This document shows positions 52,822 through 61,908 of a stretch of 64,000 nucleotides of DNA, one piece after another. The translations under genes and the position numbers were made by a program. The DNA lies in the NCBI GenBank assembly GCA_963807775.1, contig CAWECY010000004.1, positions 372,001 to 436,000 of the forward strand. The letters are read 5' to 3'. This stretch comes from Bog-473 sp963807775 (GTDB lineage Bacteria; Actinomycetota; Acidimicrobiia; Acidimicrobiales; RAAP-2). Every line of letters starts with the position of its first letter. The first letter of the stretch is position 1. A model generated the notes under the pieces. The model searched no databases. It had not been told where the DNA came from and saw only the letters and a program-made list of their open reading frames with translations.

Positions 52822-54114
52822 GTGACGAAGGCCGACGAGAACGGGAGGTCGCGAGGCGTGGGCCGGTTGGTGCTCTCCGGCGCGACCGCCGTCGACGCCG
52901 ACGGCGCCCGTCCGCAGACGACGGTGGTCGTCGAGGGGCGGAGGATCGTCGCGGTGCGCACGGGCATGCCGGTCGAGGTCGGCCCGGACGACCGGGTGGT
53001 CGAGCTCCACGGGCGCACCGTCATGCCGGGCATGGTGAGCAGCCACTTCCACGCCACCTACAACGAGCTCGGTTCCAAACCGGCGCCCTTCGGGCTGGAG
53101 GAGCCGCCGGCCCTGCAGGCGGTGCGGGCGGCGCATCACCTGGAGCTGCTCTTGCGTTGCGGCTTCACGGGCGCGGTGAGCGCCGGCGCCCCCTTCGCCA
53201 TCGACGCCTCCATGAAGGCGGCCATCGGTGAGGGCCTCTTTCCCGGCCCGCGCCTGATGGCGGGCAGCCGCGATGTGAGCACCACCGGGCACGCCGGCGA
53301 CAAGAGCTTCGTCTGGTACTGGGACGTGGGCGCTCGCGGCGCCGTCCACCGTTCCGACGGGCCGGCCGAGTTCCGGCGGGCGGTGCGCGAAGAGATCAAA
53401 CAGGGCGCGGAGATCATCAAGATGTTCGTGACCGGTGGCCACGGCACCGTGGCGCCGAGCGAGCAGACCGAGATGACGCCCGAGGAGATCACGGCCGGCA
53501 TTGAGGCGGCGCACCAACGGGGCGCGCTGGTGCGGGGGCACATCGCCAATCGCCAGGCCCTGCACATGGCGCTCGATGCCGGGATCGACGTCGTCGACCA
53601 CGGCGACGGCTTGGACGAGGCGGCGATCGAGCGCATGGTGGCGGCCGGTACCTTCCTGGTGCCGAGCCAGCTCTTCCCGGCCCGCTTCGCCGAGATGATG
53701 GGCGGCAGCGCCGGCGGCCTCGGCTTCACTGCGGCGATGGCCGAGGACATCGAGCGGGCGCTGGCCATCCTGCCGGTGGCCAACGCGGCCGGGGTGAGGC
53801 TGCTGATCGGCGACGACTACGGGGCGATCAGCCTGCCCCACGGCCGCTACGCCGACGAGCTCGAGTTCTACGTGAAGGAGGCGGGGATTCCCGCCCTCGA
53901 CGTGCTGCGCTGGGCCACCGTGCACGGCTTCGAGCTCATGGGCCGCGGGCACGAACTCGGCTTGGTGCGTGAGGGCTACCTGGCCGACTTGCTGGTCGTC
54001 GACGGCGACCCGCTGGGCGACATCGGGCTGCTGCAGGACCAGGCTCGGCTGTTGGCCATCATGAAGGGCGGCGCGCTGGTCAAGGACGAGTTGCACCGCG
54101 TGCAGGGCGTCTGA
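52822..54114 (+). CDS. Amidohydrolase-family metal-dependent hydrolase
   Basis: 430 residues. Metal motif HFHATYNE (HxH), the probable carboxylated lysine in AEIIKMFVTGG, histidines in LVRGHIANRQ and VVDHGDGL, and the terminal aspartate in LLIGDDYGAIS. The C-terminal urease-like beta domain ends with ADLLVVDGDPLGDI. This resembles imidazolonepropionase- or prolidase-like amidohydrolases. GGAGG lies eight bases before GTG 52822. Substrate unknown. Confidence 0.87.
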   Translation: MTKADENGRSRGVGRLVLSGATAVDADGARPQTTVVVEGRRIVAVRTGMPVEVGPDDRVVELHGRTVMPGMVSSHFHATYNELGSKPAPFGLEEPPALQAVRAAHHLELLLRCGFTGAVSAGAPFAIDASMKAAIGEGLFPGPRLMAGSRDVSTTGHAGDKSFVWYWDVGARGAVHRSDGPAEFRRAVREEIKQGAEIIKMFVTGGHGTVAPSEQTEMTPEEITAGIEAAHQRGALVRGHIANRQALHMALDAGIDVVDHGDGLDEAAIERMVAAGTFLVPSQLFPARFAEMMGGSAGGLGFTAAMAEDIERALAILPVANAAGVRLLIGDDYGAISLPHGRYADELEFYVKEAGIPALDVLRWATVHGFELMGRGHELGLVREGYLADLLVVDGDPLGDIGLLQDQARLLAIMKGGALVKDELHRVQGV

Positions 54115-54132
54115 CGGCGGTACCCTCCCGGG

Positions 54133-54435
54133 ATGATCATCATCGCCGGCTCACTGAGTTTCGACCCATCCGACCGCGAGGACGTGCTCGCCAGCCTGAG
54201 CGAGGTGACCGAGGCCAGCCGCCGCGACGGCGGCTGCGTGGAGTACTTCTGGTCCGAGGACGTCGAGTCTCCCAACACGTTCCGTTTCTTCGAGGTGTGG
54301 GAGTCCCAGGAACGTCTCGATGCCCACCTGGCGCAGCCGCACGAGGCGGCGTTCGGAACGCGCAACCTGTCACGGATCACCGGCGCGACGGCGAGCACGT
54401 TCGAGGCGAGGCCGGTGCCGACCCCGTCATTTTGA
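54133..54435 (+). CDS. Antibiotic-biosynthesis-monooxygenase-type (ABM) protein
   Basis: 100 residues, dimeric alpha-beta barrel. MIIIAGSLSFDPSDREDVL, DGGCVEYFWSEDVESPNTF and FEVWESQERLDAHLAQPH follow the ABM pattern of putative quinol monooxygenases. It lies 18 bases after the amidohydrolase stop, so probably cotranscribed. Cofactor-free oxygenase or dimeric binding role; not resolved. Confidence 0.83.
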   Translation: MIIIAGSLSFDPSDREDVLASLSEVTEASRRDGGCVEYFWSEDVESPNTFRFFEVWESQERLDAHLAQPHEAAFGTRNLSRITGATASTFEARPVPTPSF

Positions 54436-54463
54436 CCGGGGCCGCCTGTTGGAGCGCGGCTTC

Positions 54464-55441
54464 GTGAGCAGGATTGCGGCCCGCGCCGCGCATCTGGCCG
54501 GCCGGGCCGTCGATGCGCTGCCGCCCAACCCGCGCCGAAAGGTCCGGAGCGCCCTCGGCCGTCCCGGGCCCAAGGAGGTCACGCTGGCCGAGCTCGACGG
54601 CGAGCTGGCCCGGGCCACCGAGCTCATGGCCACCAATCCGGACGACGCCCACGCGCTGTTGGGCTCACTGGTGCTGGCCATGCCGGCAGCACCGCCCAAC
54701 GACCCGTTCTCGGACGCCTACCGGGAATGGACGTGGGACCTCTACCGCCGCATCTCGGGACGGGACGCCTACGACACGGCGCACGAATCCTCGCCGTTCG
54801 ACCTGACCGCCGCGCTGGCCCGGCCGTTCCCGTACCAGAGCGGGTCGCTGGCCATGGTGGGGCGTGATCTGGTGGCCCGGGGCCACCTGCTCGACTGCCT
54901 GGCTCAGGTGGAGCCGTTGAGCACGGACGGCGTGTGCCGGGTGGTGGAGTTCGGCGCCGGCTGGGGCAACCTGACCCGCGACATGGTGGCGACGGGACTC
55001 GACGTGACGGCGGTGGAGCTCGACGACAAGTTCTGCCGGCTGATCGCGGAGCAGTGCGCCGGCGGACCCGGCACGCTCAACGTGGTGCAGGGCGACATGC
55101 TCGGCTTCACGCCGGAGCGCCCCTTCGACGCCGCGGTGTTCTTCGAGAGCTTCCACCATTGTTCCGACCACCTGCTCATGTTGCGCCGGCTCCACGACAT
55201 GGTGCGCCCCGGCGGCGCCGTCCTCTTCGCGGCCGAGCCGGTGCAGCGCCTGGACTACCCGTGGGGGCCGCGGCTCGACGGGCTGTCGGTGTGGTCGAGC
55301 CGGACGCACGGCTGGCTCGAGCTCGGCTTCGACATCCGGTATTTCGACCGGGCGCTGGCCCGGACCGGATGGTCGGGCGAGCGGCGCCGGCTCGGGCATG
55401 GGTTGGGCGAGGCGGACGTGATCGTGGCCCGGGCCGGCTGA
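54464..55441 (+). CDS. SAM-dependent methyltransferase with N-terminal helical domain
   Basis: 325 residues. Residues 1-150 are helical, with ELDGELARATELMATNP and DPFSDAYREWTWDLYRRISG. The catalytic domain has motif I VVEFGAGWGNLTRDM, strand 2 DVTAVELDDKFC, VQGDMLGFTPERPFDAAVF and ESFHHCSDHLLMLRRLHDM. GTG 54464 has GGAG upstream; TTG 54449 is an alternative. It follows the ABM gene closely. The acceptor could be a glycan or small molecule; unknown. Confidence 0.82.
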   Translation: MSRIAARAAHLAGRAVDALPPNPRRKVRSALGRPGPKEVTLAELDGELARATELMATNPDDAHALLGSLVLAMPAAPPNDPFSDAYREWTWDLYRRISGRDAYDTAHESSPFDLTAALARPFPYQSGSLAMVGRDLVARGHLLDCLAQVEPLSTDGVCRVVEFGAGWGNLTRDMVATGLDVTAVELDDKFCRLIAEQCAGGPGTLNVVQGDMLGFTPERPFDAAVFFESFHHCSDHLLMLRRLHDMVRPGGAVLFAAEPVQRLDYPWGPRLDGLSVWSSRTHGWLELGFDIRYFDRALARTGWSGERRRLGHGLGEADVIVARAG

Positions 55442-55663
55442 TCAGGCTGACCGGGATGCGGTGCCGTCGAGGTGTCGCGACCGCATAGAGGAAAGGTCCC
55501 GGCTCCGCCACGGACATGCCGCGTCGCGGGCCGAGCGTTCGGCACCTGCCCGTGTCGAGGTACTGCCCTGGGATGCGCCCCACGAAGGTAGAACCGTCAT
55601 CCCTCGCTCGAGGTATGGAAGCCTCGTTGATGGGAGCGTCTGAGGACTGAAAAGGAGAGCACG

Positions 55664-56113
55664 ATGAGTGATGATGTTGCGATATCGAGGCCAGTCAAAA
55701 GTGTCCGACACATACGTCAAGCCATCAGCATTCGCGGCTTGCGAGCCCAGATGGAGAGGGCTGACGGAGTCAATGCCAAGATTGCCGTCTTTCTGACCAA
55801 CATCGTTGGATCGATGTGGTGCGCGTATGTGTTTGCGGTCATCGCCTTGATCGGATTACGACCGGCATTGAAACCGGGTGGTGAGGGGATCATCGCTTGG
55901 ATTGCGCAGACGTTCCTCCAATTGGTGCTGCTGTCGGTCATCATGGTGGGCCAGAATGTGCAGAGTGTCGCCAGTGATCTCCGATCGCAACATACCTACG
56001 ATGACACCCTGCAGATCCTCGATCGGCTCGACATCCACACCGACGGCGGGATAAAGGATCTGGCTGATCGAATCGCCGATTTGGAAACCGCTCTTCGGCA
56101 GCAAGGCGCATAG
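55664..56113 (+). CDS. DUF1003-like membrane protein
   Basis: 149 residues with two hydrophobic segments (NIVGSMWCAYVFAVIALIG and FLQLVLLSVIMVGQNVQSVA), then a charged tail with SQHTYDDTLQILDRLD. This resembles DUF1003 proteins, which end their second segment with an SQNRQ-type motif (here GQNVQ). AAAGGAGAG precedes ATG. Base composition is slightly lower in GC than neighbours, as for the next few genes. Function unknown. Confidence 0.68.
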   Translation: MSDDVAISRPVKSVRHIRQAISIRGLRAQMERADGVNAKIAVFLTNIVGSMWCAYVFAVIALIGLRPALKPGGEGIIAWIAQTFLQLVLLSVIMVGQNVQSVASDLRSQHTYDDTLQILDRLDIHTDGGIKDLADRIADLETALRQQGA

Positions 56114-56210
56114 TTGCTGGGCGAAGCCGGGCCGGTGCCCCTGCCTGCCGGCCTGACCCTATCCAACCGGAGCCCGGTTCGTAGCGGTCCAACTCCGAAC
56201 GGTCGACTGT

Positions 56211-56715
56211 TCAGGTGTGGTGGAACGGGCTCTCTTCGCCCACCCTTTTGCGGCAGATCCGTCGAACGGCGACCTCTTTGCGAGAGATCCGGTCGAAGAC
56301 GTCCGCCGCGGCGCGGTTCGCACCGTCGATGACCGCGGCCGGATAACCATATTCCACGCTGTGAACCTCGAACTCATCTCGGTCGTCGATCTCGACGCGG
56401 CCATCGAGGAAGCGGATCACGTCGAGATCGAGATCAACGTTCATGACGCGGTCTTGCTCCCACTCCGACGGCGTGCAGATGTCAACGTAGAGCTCCACCT
56501 CGGGGTGTCCGAGCCACCAAGCGCATGCCCACCACAACTCCCGCGGAATCAGAAACACGGCATCTTGCTCGGTCGAGAAAGAGCCAGTGTCTCCGAGCAA
56601 AAATGCGGCGCTCGGCCTCACCCCACAGCCAGGATCCATCATGGTCTTCTCCGAGGAAACGAACCGGCCCTCGCTTGTGCGCGTTCCCACCCCACTTCTC
56701 GGACAGGAACTCCAC
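56211..56715 (-). CDS. DUF402 family protein (one frameshift)
   Basis: DUF402 includes predicted nucleoside di/triphosphate phosphatases and RNase-like proteins. The N-terminal frame has GPVRFLGEDHDGSWLWGEAE. An extra base in the five-base run at 56599-56603 shifts to the frame with TEQDAVFLIPRELWW, ELYVDICTPSEW, VDLDLDVIRFLDG and RDEFEVHSVEYGYP, the family's acidic metal-binding core. Corrected length is 167. GTG 56715 is the only reasonable start. It converges with the DUF1003-like gene. Confidence 0.72.
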
Positions 56716-56922
56716 CTTCTCAGTGTCGCATCACCGGATGGATTCTCGATACCCGGCGGGGTCCGGCCGGTGCCCGTCGGAGCCTCTGCCTGACGTGCTC
56801 GCTCGCCACGAGCCCCATGAGGAGGGTGCCCGGTCGCCAGGTGGCGGGCGAAGGTCACGCTCCAACCAGTGGATGCGGCCCCAGTGGGTCCGGGTCAGGC
56901 GGGGCGGCTAGACCATAGCGTT

Positions 56923-57480
56923 ATGGCCGAACAATCTCCCCAGGTCATTTCGCTGTCGCTCGCCAGTCCGGAAGAGATGTTCGTGCTGGCGCCAGCGGAC
57001 CTGTTCTCTGAGTACCGCAATTTCATGACGGGGCTGGAGTACAGCATCAGCATGTTACGAAGCCGTCCCTCAGGGCGATCAGTCCGGATCGAACTGGCTC
57101 TACCCGAGGACCAGATCTCACAGGGAATGGACCAGCGGATTCGGCGCACCCTGGGTCGCTATTGCGATCACCGGATCGCCTACAACCAACGTGAACGTCG
57201 AGCCATCCGACTCGACGGCGTGTTCTCGCTGTGGATCGGGCTCCCACTTGTCGTTCTGGGGTTCGTCCTCGTCATCATCAAGTCGAGCATCGTGGGCGCC
57301 GATGCGAATGCCAACCTCGTCCTTGACTCTGGAGGGTGGGTGTTGGTATGGGTGGGTCTGTGGTTCCCTCTCGACACGCTTCTGTTCACGCCGCTGTCGT
57401 ATGGAAGAGAGAACAGGGTGCTCAAACGACTGCGAACAGCTGACGTCGTCGTCGAACCGCAACCCACGACAAAACGCTGA
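56923..57480 (+). CDS. Hypothetical membrane protein with two TM segments
   Basis: 185 residues. A soluble N-terminal part (VISLSLASPEEMFVLAPADL, RIELALPEDQISQGMDQRIR) is followed by two membrane segments (LWIGLPLVVLGFVLVIIKSS and GWVLVWVGLWFPLDTLLF) and a basic C-terminus. I do not recognise the family. ATG 56923 is chosen; an upstream frame to 56869 adds 18 residues without a site. The GNAT gene follows after 17 bases. Confidence 0.65.
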   Translation: MAEQSPQVISLSLASPEEMFVLAPADLFSEYRNFMTGLEYSISMLRSRPSGRSVRIELALPEDQISQGMDQRIRRTLGRYCDHRIAYNQRERRAIRLDGVFSLWIGLPLVVLGFVLVIIKSSIVGADANANLVLDSGGWVLVWVGLWFPLDTLLFTPLSYGRENRVLKRLRTADVVVEPQPTTKR

Positions 57481-57497
57481 TCCGGCTGACCTGAAGG

Positions 57498-57947
57498 ATG
57501 AGCCATGAACGTCCTCGGCCGGCCACGTTGGCGGAGCTATCGGAGATCGAGGAGGTAGTGGTCGCCGCGTACAACGTGTACCTACCCCGGATGGACAAAC
57601 CGCCCGCGCCCATGGAGCGCGACTATGCAGAGGCGATCGAAAACGGGCAGATCTGGGTCATCGGGAATCCCGTCGAAGCCCTGATCACACTTATCGCCGG
57701 GTCTGAATCGGTGCTCCTGATCGAGAACGTCGCAGTGCATCCGTCGCTTCAAGGGTCAGGACTCGGACGACGACTCATGGAATTTGCCGAGATCGAGGCC
57801 GCTGCCCGTGGCCTCACCCGACTCGTTCTCTATACGAACGAGGTGATGACCGAGAATCCTTCACTGTACGAACACCTCGGATTTTCGGAAGTAGATCGAC
57901 GGACGGAAGACGGGTATCGGCGGATCTACATGGAAAAGCATGTCTGA
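57498..57947 (+). CDS. GNAT-family N-acetyltransferase
   Basis: 149 residues. ELSEIEEVVVAAYNVYLPRMD at the N-terminus, the acetyl-CoA block LLIENVAVHPSLQGSGLGRRLM (QGSGLG) and LYTNEVMTENPSLYEHLGF are canonical. The start is ATG 57498, with GAAGG immediately before it (tight spacing). It follows the two-TM protein by 17 bases. A riboswitch-like segment begins a few bases after the stop. Substrate unknown. Confidence 0.87.
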   Translation: MSHERPRPATLAELSEIEEVVVAAYNVYLPRMDKPPAPMERDYAEAIENGQIWVIGNPVEALITLIAGSESVLLIENVAVHPSLQGSGLGRRLMEFAEIEAAARGLTRLVLYTNEVMTENPSLYEHLGFSEVDRRTEDGYRRIYMEKHV

Positions 57948-57954
57948 ACCTTGG

Positions 57955-58022
57955 CCGGCGGCTGCCCGGCAACCCCCCACGATGGTGTAACCGGGTGAAG
58001 CCCGGACCGTCTAGTAACCAAA
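57955..58022 (+). ncRNA. SAM-I/IV-riboswitch-like leader (tentative)
   Basis: The sequence around GCCCGGCAACCCCCCACGAT, followed by GGTGTAACCGGGTGAAGCCC, resembles the core of SAM-I/SAM-IV aptamers (CGGCAACC, GGTG, CCGGGTGA). The expected 5' strand of the closing stem is not clear, and the downstream gene is not a methionine gene. It could be a degenerate aptamer or chance. Confidence 0.3.
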
Positions 58023-58042
58023 CCCGGCAAAGGAGGCTTGGC

Positions 58043-58120
58043 GTGAGCGACCGACTTGACTCAGCCCATATCTCGACGGGTCTGAATCTCTCACGGCCAA
58101 AGCCGAAGCGGTCGAACTGA
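58043..58120 (+). CDS. 25-codon leader ORF with strong ribosome site
   Basis: AAAGGAGG lies six bases before GTG 58043, the best site in the region. The peptide (MSDRLDSAHISTGLNLSRPK plus five residues) has no known motif. Its stop overlaps ATG 58120 of the acetyltransferase (TGATG), implying translational coupling. It could be an upstream regulatory ORF, or the true N-terminus of the next protein if another indel is present. Confidence 0.45.
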   Translation: MSDRLDSAHISTGLNLSRPKPKRSN

Positions 58121-58796
58121 TGGGCAACGTCATAGGTGGCCACGACGTTGGTCTTGAAGTTGATCGGTTCTCCATGGCGCCACAGATGAATCCTGAAGTC
58201 ATGGCCTTCGGCGTCACCGCACCACCCGTTCTGCGAACTCGGCGATATGTCGGCCGCCCGCCCTCCTACAGTGATCGCCTTGAGTTCGTCCGGGTCATGG
58301 CCGCGAACCACGACCGTCTACACCCGTCAGGTCAGACCATCAGCACCGATGCCCTATTCGGTGACGAGCACGCGTTCGACGAGTGGGTCGACCAGCTCGA
58401 GCTGCTCCGCACTCTGGACCAGAATTACGAATTTTGGTGGTTCCTCAATGACGACATGGTCGGTCAGACGTCGCTGTCGAGCATCGTCCGGGGACAAGCT
58501 CAAATCGCACTTCTGGCGGGATGGGTCGCCGAGTCGCAATCGGAGCAGAACACTGGCAGCGAGTTCGTTGTGGCTACCCTGCAGTTTGCCTTCGAGGAGC
58601 TCGATCTCCACCGAGTCGAGGCCCTGGTACTCCTCGACAACGATCCCGTGAATCACCTGCTGAGCAAGCTCGCATTCCGCGACGAAGGAATCCTGAGTCC
58701 GCTCTGCGGGTCAACGGTGAGTGGCGGGACCACAGGCGTTACGTGTTCAACGCCGAACGATGGCGGGAACGGCGTCGCGAGTTGCTCGGTGCTTGA
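58120..58796 (+). CDS. RimJ/RimL-like GNAT acetyltransferase (one frameshift)
   Basis: PPVLRTRRYVGRPPSYSDRL and ANHDRLHPSG are the typical N-terminal strand-helix. EFWWFLNDDMVGQTSLSSIV and LQFAFEELDLHRVEALVLLD with NDPVNHLLSKLAFRDEGIL form the acetyl-CoA half. The frame is lost near 58700 (one missing base); the next frame supplies RVNGEWRDHRRYVFNAERW and ends at 58796. Corrected length is about 225 from ATG 58120; ATG 58177 is an alternative start. Target unknown, perhaps a protein N-terminus. Confidence 0.7.
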
Positions 58797-59247
58797 ACGG
58801 CGGCGGCCTGACAAGTTGTGAACGGCTGTCGCCGGTCCGGGAACCCTGTCACTGACTTTAGAGGGTTCGGCAGTTGTCACCGGTCCTTCGAGTCCAGGCC
58901 CTTGGTGTGGCAACCGGTTTGGGACTGTCTGAATCCTGGAGTGCCCGAAACGCCGGGTAGGACCGCCGATCAGGCCCCGAGCGTCGGCAGACGGCGGCGC
59001 ACCGGACCGCCGTAGCCGTCCCAACCGAGCACGATCGGAGAAGCCTTCAACCGGGCGTCACTTCTACAGTTGGCGGATGACCTCGGGCAACCTCGTCGGC
59101 ACCCGGGAGCTGAGCTGAGCCACCGCGACGAGGGCAGACGGGGACGGGAGTCGCACAGGCGCCACCGTGAGGACCTGAGACGAAATGGGTCACCGTTGTC
59201 GACGCGTACTCGTTGACATCCAAGACCATGAGAAGGAGGCGAGCTTC
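58797..59247. other. Non-coding region
   Basis: 451 bases without a supported gene. A CCTTCGAGTCC stretch near 58889 recalls a tRNA T-loop, but no cloverleaf can be built. No other structure seen. Confidence 0.45.
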
Positions 59248-59484
59248 ATGAAGACGATGACCTGCAAACAAATGGGTGGACCGTGTGATTTCCCGCACCA
59301 CGGAGCCAACGCCAATGACGTCATCAAGGCGCAGGACAGCCATCTGAAGGAAATGGTCGCGGGTGGTGATGATGCGCATCAGGGTGCCTTGAAAGACATG
59401 AAGGGTCGGTGGAAGAACCCCATTTCTGGCATGGGGTGGTACCGGCAGACCAAGCGCGAGTTTGCCGCTCTCCCCGAGGATTGA
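59248..59484 (+). CDS. Small Cys-containing protein, DUF1059-like
   Basis: 78 residues. MKTMTCKQMGGPCDFPHHGA has the paired cysteines and CDF of DUF1059-like proteins, followed by NDVIKAQDSHLKEMV and a conserved tail GRWKNPISGMGWYRQTKREF. AAGGAGG precedes ATG 59248 by nine bases. Function unknown; the tail pattern suggests a distinct subfamily. Confidence 0.72.
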   Translation: MKTMTCKQMGGPCDFPHHGANANDVIKAQDSHLKEMVAGGDDAHQGALKDMKGRWKNPISGMGWYRQTKREFAALPED

Positions 59485-59699
59485 CCGCTCAGCTCTTCAA
59501 GTGCGTTGGTGAACGGCGGGGACCGTGTTGGAAGTCAGCGACGACGACCTCTTGGATCGTCATGACCAACGAGATTCGGCGAGACGGGAGCCGCACCACG
59601 CCGGCTCGGCCCTGCCAAAGCTCACCGTCGCGGCCTCCAGGTACGGGCAGACCCTTGAGGAGTAGCGTTCTCGGGCACGGAAAGTGATGGAGGTGTTCA

Positions 59700-60005
59700 A
59701 TGCCAGGTTTCATCCAGATCATGGAGTTCGAGACGTCACGCATCGACGAGCTGGAGGCGTTGATGAAGACATTCCAGAAGGAGCGCGGTGACGCTCTTCT
59801 TGCCACCAAGGCCACCATCACGGAGGATCGAGCCCGGCCGGGCCATTACTTGGTCATCGTCGAATTCGACTCCTACGAGGAGGCGATGAAGAACTCCAAC
59901 GATCCCGTTACGAGCGAGTACGCCGAGAAGGTGACCGTTCTGCTGGACGGTCCCCAGATCTTCCATGACCTCAATGTGCGCTCCGTGATTCACAATCGCG
60001 AATAA
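59700..60005 (+). CDS. ABM-like dimeric alpha-beta barrel protein
   Basis: 101 residues. MPGFIQIMEFETSRIDELEAL, then ITEDRARPGHYLVIVEFDSYEEAM and a C-terminal FHDLNVRSVIH strand. The ferredoxin-like alpha-beta pattern fits the antibiotic-biosynthesis-monooxygenase superfamily. GGAGGTG lies before ATG 59700. A hairpin follows the stop at once. Function unknown. Confidence 0.7.
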   Translation: MPGFIQIMEFETSRIDELEALMKTFQKERGDALLATKATITEDRARPGHYLVIVEFDSYEEAMKNSNDPVTSEYAEKVTVLLDGPQIFHDLNVRSVIHNRE

Positions 60006-60009
60006 CTGA

Positions 60010-60039
60010 CTGTCCGGTTCTGCCCTGGGTACCGGACAG
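60010..60039 (+). terminator. Hairpin terminator candidate after the ABM-like gene
   Basis: CTGTCCGGT (60010-60018) and ACCGGACAG (60031-60039) are perfect reverse complements around a 12-base loop, five bases after the stop codon. There is no U-tract, which is common for actinobacterial terminators. Confidence 0.6.
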
Positions 60040-60145
60040 ATCGGGCTCCCTTCCGACATCGGGTGGCTGCGGCGCCGAAGGGCCGTCGGGATAGCGGGAA
60101 GGGTCCGCGCTCAGGCGGTTGCGATCTCCCGTACCAATTGGACGG

Positions 60146-61025
60146 TCATTCCAGCGACTGATTCGGCCAGGGCAGGCCCATGTTGTTGCGCTTCGGTACT
60201 TCGCCGGCCGCCATGATCCGTTCGGCCAGCGGTCGCATCGCCTCCGCCAGGTCGACTGCCTCGGCGCCGAGGGTGGCCGCGACGGGTGCCGCCAATCGGT
60301 CGGTTGCGGCCTCGATGGCCTCGCGGGCCTCGGTGCCTGCCGCAGTGGGACGCTCCTCCTCGTCCAGCCATCCCCGCGTTCGAAGATGCGCCACCGCCGT
60401 TCGCCACTCCTCGTCGGACCACCCGCGGTTGGAGCGAAGGCTCTCCCGTTCGGAGCGCCCGGTCGCCGCTTGCATCACGAGCGACTCGCACGGGCCGACC
60501 TCGTTGGCCACGAGGCACGCGACGTGGCCGTCGCCGCGATGCTCACGTACCGTACCGAGCGCCTGCCAGAGCTGCAGGTGGGGTGGGCCCGGATCGGGCA
60601 GCGCGGCGTTCGCCGCTCCCAGCGGTCGGCCCGTGAAGTCAGCTGCCTGGACGGCGGCCACGGCCAGTGACGCGGCACGCCGAACCTCGGGCCCCTCGAT
60701 CGCCTCTCCCAGCAGCCGGCCCAGCGCGGCGTCCATGGCGGACAATCGGGCGTCGAGCAGCCGCCGGGGTTCGGCGTGGGCCCACGCGTCAGGGATGGCG
60801 CGCCCGACGCGTTGAGGGTGAAAGCCGTAGAAGATCGACGTCACCACGGCCGCCGGCACCGCGCCGAGTGGCGCGGCACGGCAGCCGAAGTAGCTCATCC
60901 AGCCGCCCGTGAGGCCGAGCGCGTCCGTGGCGGCACGTGTCTCCGGGGCGAAGAAGAGCACAGCGTGGATGGGCTCGCCGTACTGCCAGACGAGACCGCG
61001 CCGCCTGCTCCTCCTGCTCTCCCAC
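60146..61025 (-). CDS. SCO6745-family protein (one frameshift)
   Basis: GEPIHAVLFFAPETRAATDAL, GGWMSYFGCRAAPLGAVPA, FYGFHPQRVGRAIPDAW and GWSDEEWRTAVAHLRTRGWL match the SCO6745-type proteins of Actinobacteria, whose function is unknown and whose C-terminal half is winged-helix-like. AAGGAGG is five bases before GTG 61025, but that frame (MGEQEEQAARSRL) leaves the family sequence near 61000, where one extra base must be removed to read LVWQYGEP. Corrected length is 292. Confidence 0.8.
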
Positions 61026-61105
61026 GTCGCCCTCCTTCCAGGGTGGCCTCGGAGCGGCCATTTCTCAGCGTACGTTTCTCGCATCGGGTGTCACACCCTG
61101 CCGGG

Positions 61106-61402
61106 TCACTGAGCGAGACCGGCTGCTCCGTGCCAGCGCCGCAGGGCGATCCCGGACCAGACCACCTCGACCACCCCGAACGGCCACGCCCCGGAGAGAA
61201 ATCCGTAGGCGCTCGAGAGTAGGCACCCGAGAGCGAAGAGAAGGATGAACTGTCTGCCTTTCCTCTCCATGGCGTACATGGCCATCATGAAGGAAACGGC
61301 GCAGACGCCGTAAATGGTGATCCCGACGCTGGACATCCACCCATTCAAGCGGACCCGGGGGGCGACCCACGACGGGGCGAGAGCCGACACCCACTGGACC
61401 AT
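61106..61402 (-). CDS. Small hypothetical membrane protein
   Basis: 98 residues with three hydrophobic segments: SSVGITIYGVCAVSFMMAMY, FILLFALGCLLSSAYGFLSG and FGVVEVVWSGIAL. I have the impression of similar actinobacterial hypothetical proteins but no function. The start is ATG 61402, with 38 bases to the divergent VOC gene start. Inner-membrane location is inferred. Confidence 0.65.
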   Translation of the reverse strand: MVQWVSALAPSWVAPRVRLNGWMSSVGITIYGVCAVSFMMAMYAMERKGRQFILLFALGCLLSSAYGFLSGAWPFGVVEVVWSGIALRRWHGAAGLAQ

Positions 61403-61440
61403 CGACCGGCAGAGCCAGCTGGGCGAGGCTTGCCCGCCGC

Positions 61441-61836
61441 ATGGCGCGGCCTTACGGTGGTGACGTGCAGGCGCCGCCCATCGAAGGAGTGTCCCACTTC
61501 CAGTTGAAGGTGTCCGACCTCGACGGCAGCGTCGCCTGGTACAAGCGCGCCCTCGGCCTCACCGAACTGCGCGGCGAGCCTGGGCGTTACGTCGCCCTCC
61601 AGTCCGCGACGGCGCCGCTCCGGGTGGTGCTGTCGGCCGGAGGTCACGCCGGCGCCCCGGGTGCGTTGGACCACATCGCCTTCGCCATCTCCGATCTTGG
61701 CGCGCTCACCGAGTGGTGCGAGCACCTGACCGCGATCGGCATCGCGCACGAGGGGATCAAGCCGAACATCGCCGGCCATTCGGTCGACCTGTTCGACCCC
61801 GACGGCAACAACATCGAGCTGGTCAGCGAGCGTTAG
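61441..61836 (+). CDS. VOC-superfamily (glyoxalase/dioxygenase-like) protein
   Basis: 131 residues, one full set of paired VOC modules. VSHFQLKVSDLDGSVAWYKR begins module one (metal-ligand His in SHF). GALDHIAFAISDL begins module two, and the last ligand is Glu in DPDGNNIELV. The start is ATG 61441 or GTG 61465; the latter would remove eight residues before the fold. Substrate unknown. Confidence 0.87.
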   Translation: MARPYGGDVQAPPIEGVSHFQLKVSDLDGSVAWYKRALGLTELRGEPGRYVALQSATAPLRVVLSAGGHAGAPGALDHIAFAISDLGALTEWCEHLTAIGIAHEGIKPNIAGHSVDLFDPDGNNIELVSER

Positions 61837-61908
61837 CGGCCGGTCAGCGCTTCCGGGCGAGCCATCGTTCCCGCCCCGGGCGGGCGTCGGCCGTGCCAGA
61901 GTGGCCCG

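Noticed and set aside
51964..54096. 710-residue minus-strand frame opposite the amidohydrolase
   Set aside because: Shadow of the plus-strand amidohydrolase gene; only its downstream end touches the DUF3311 and DHDPR-like genes in other frames.
58870..58930. tRNA-like CCTTCGAGTCC segment
   Set aside because: No acceptor stem, D-arm or anticodon loop can be paired around it.
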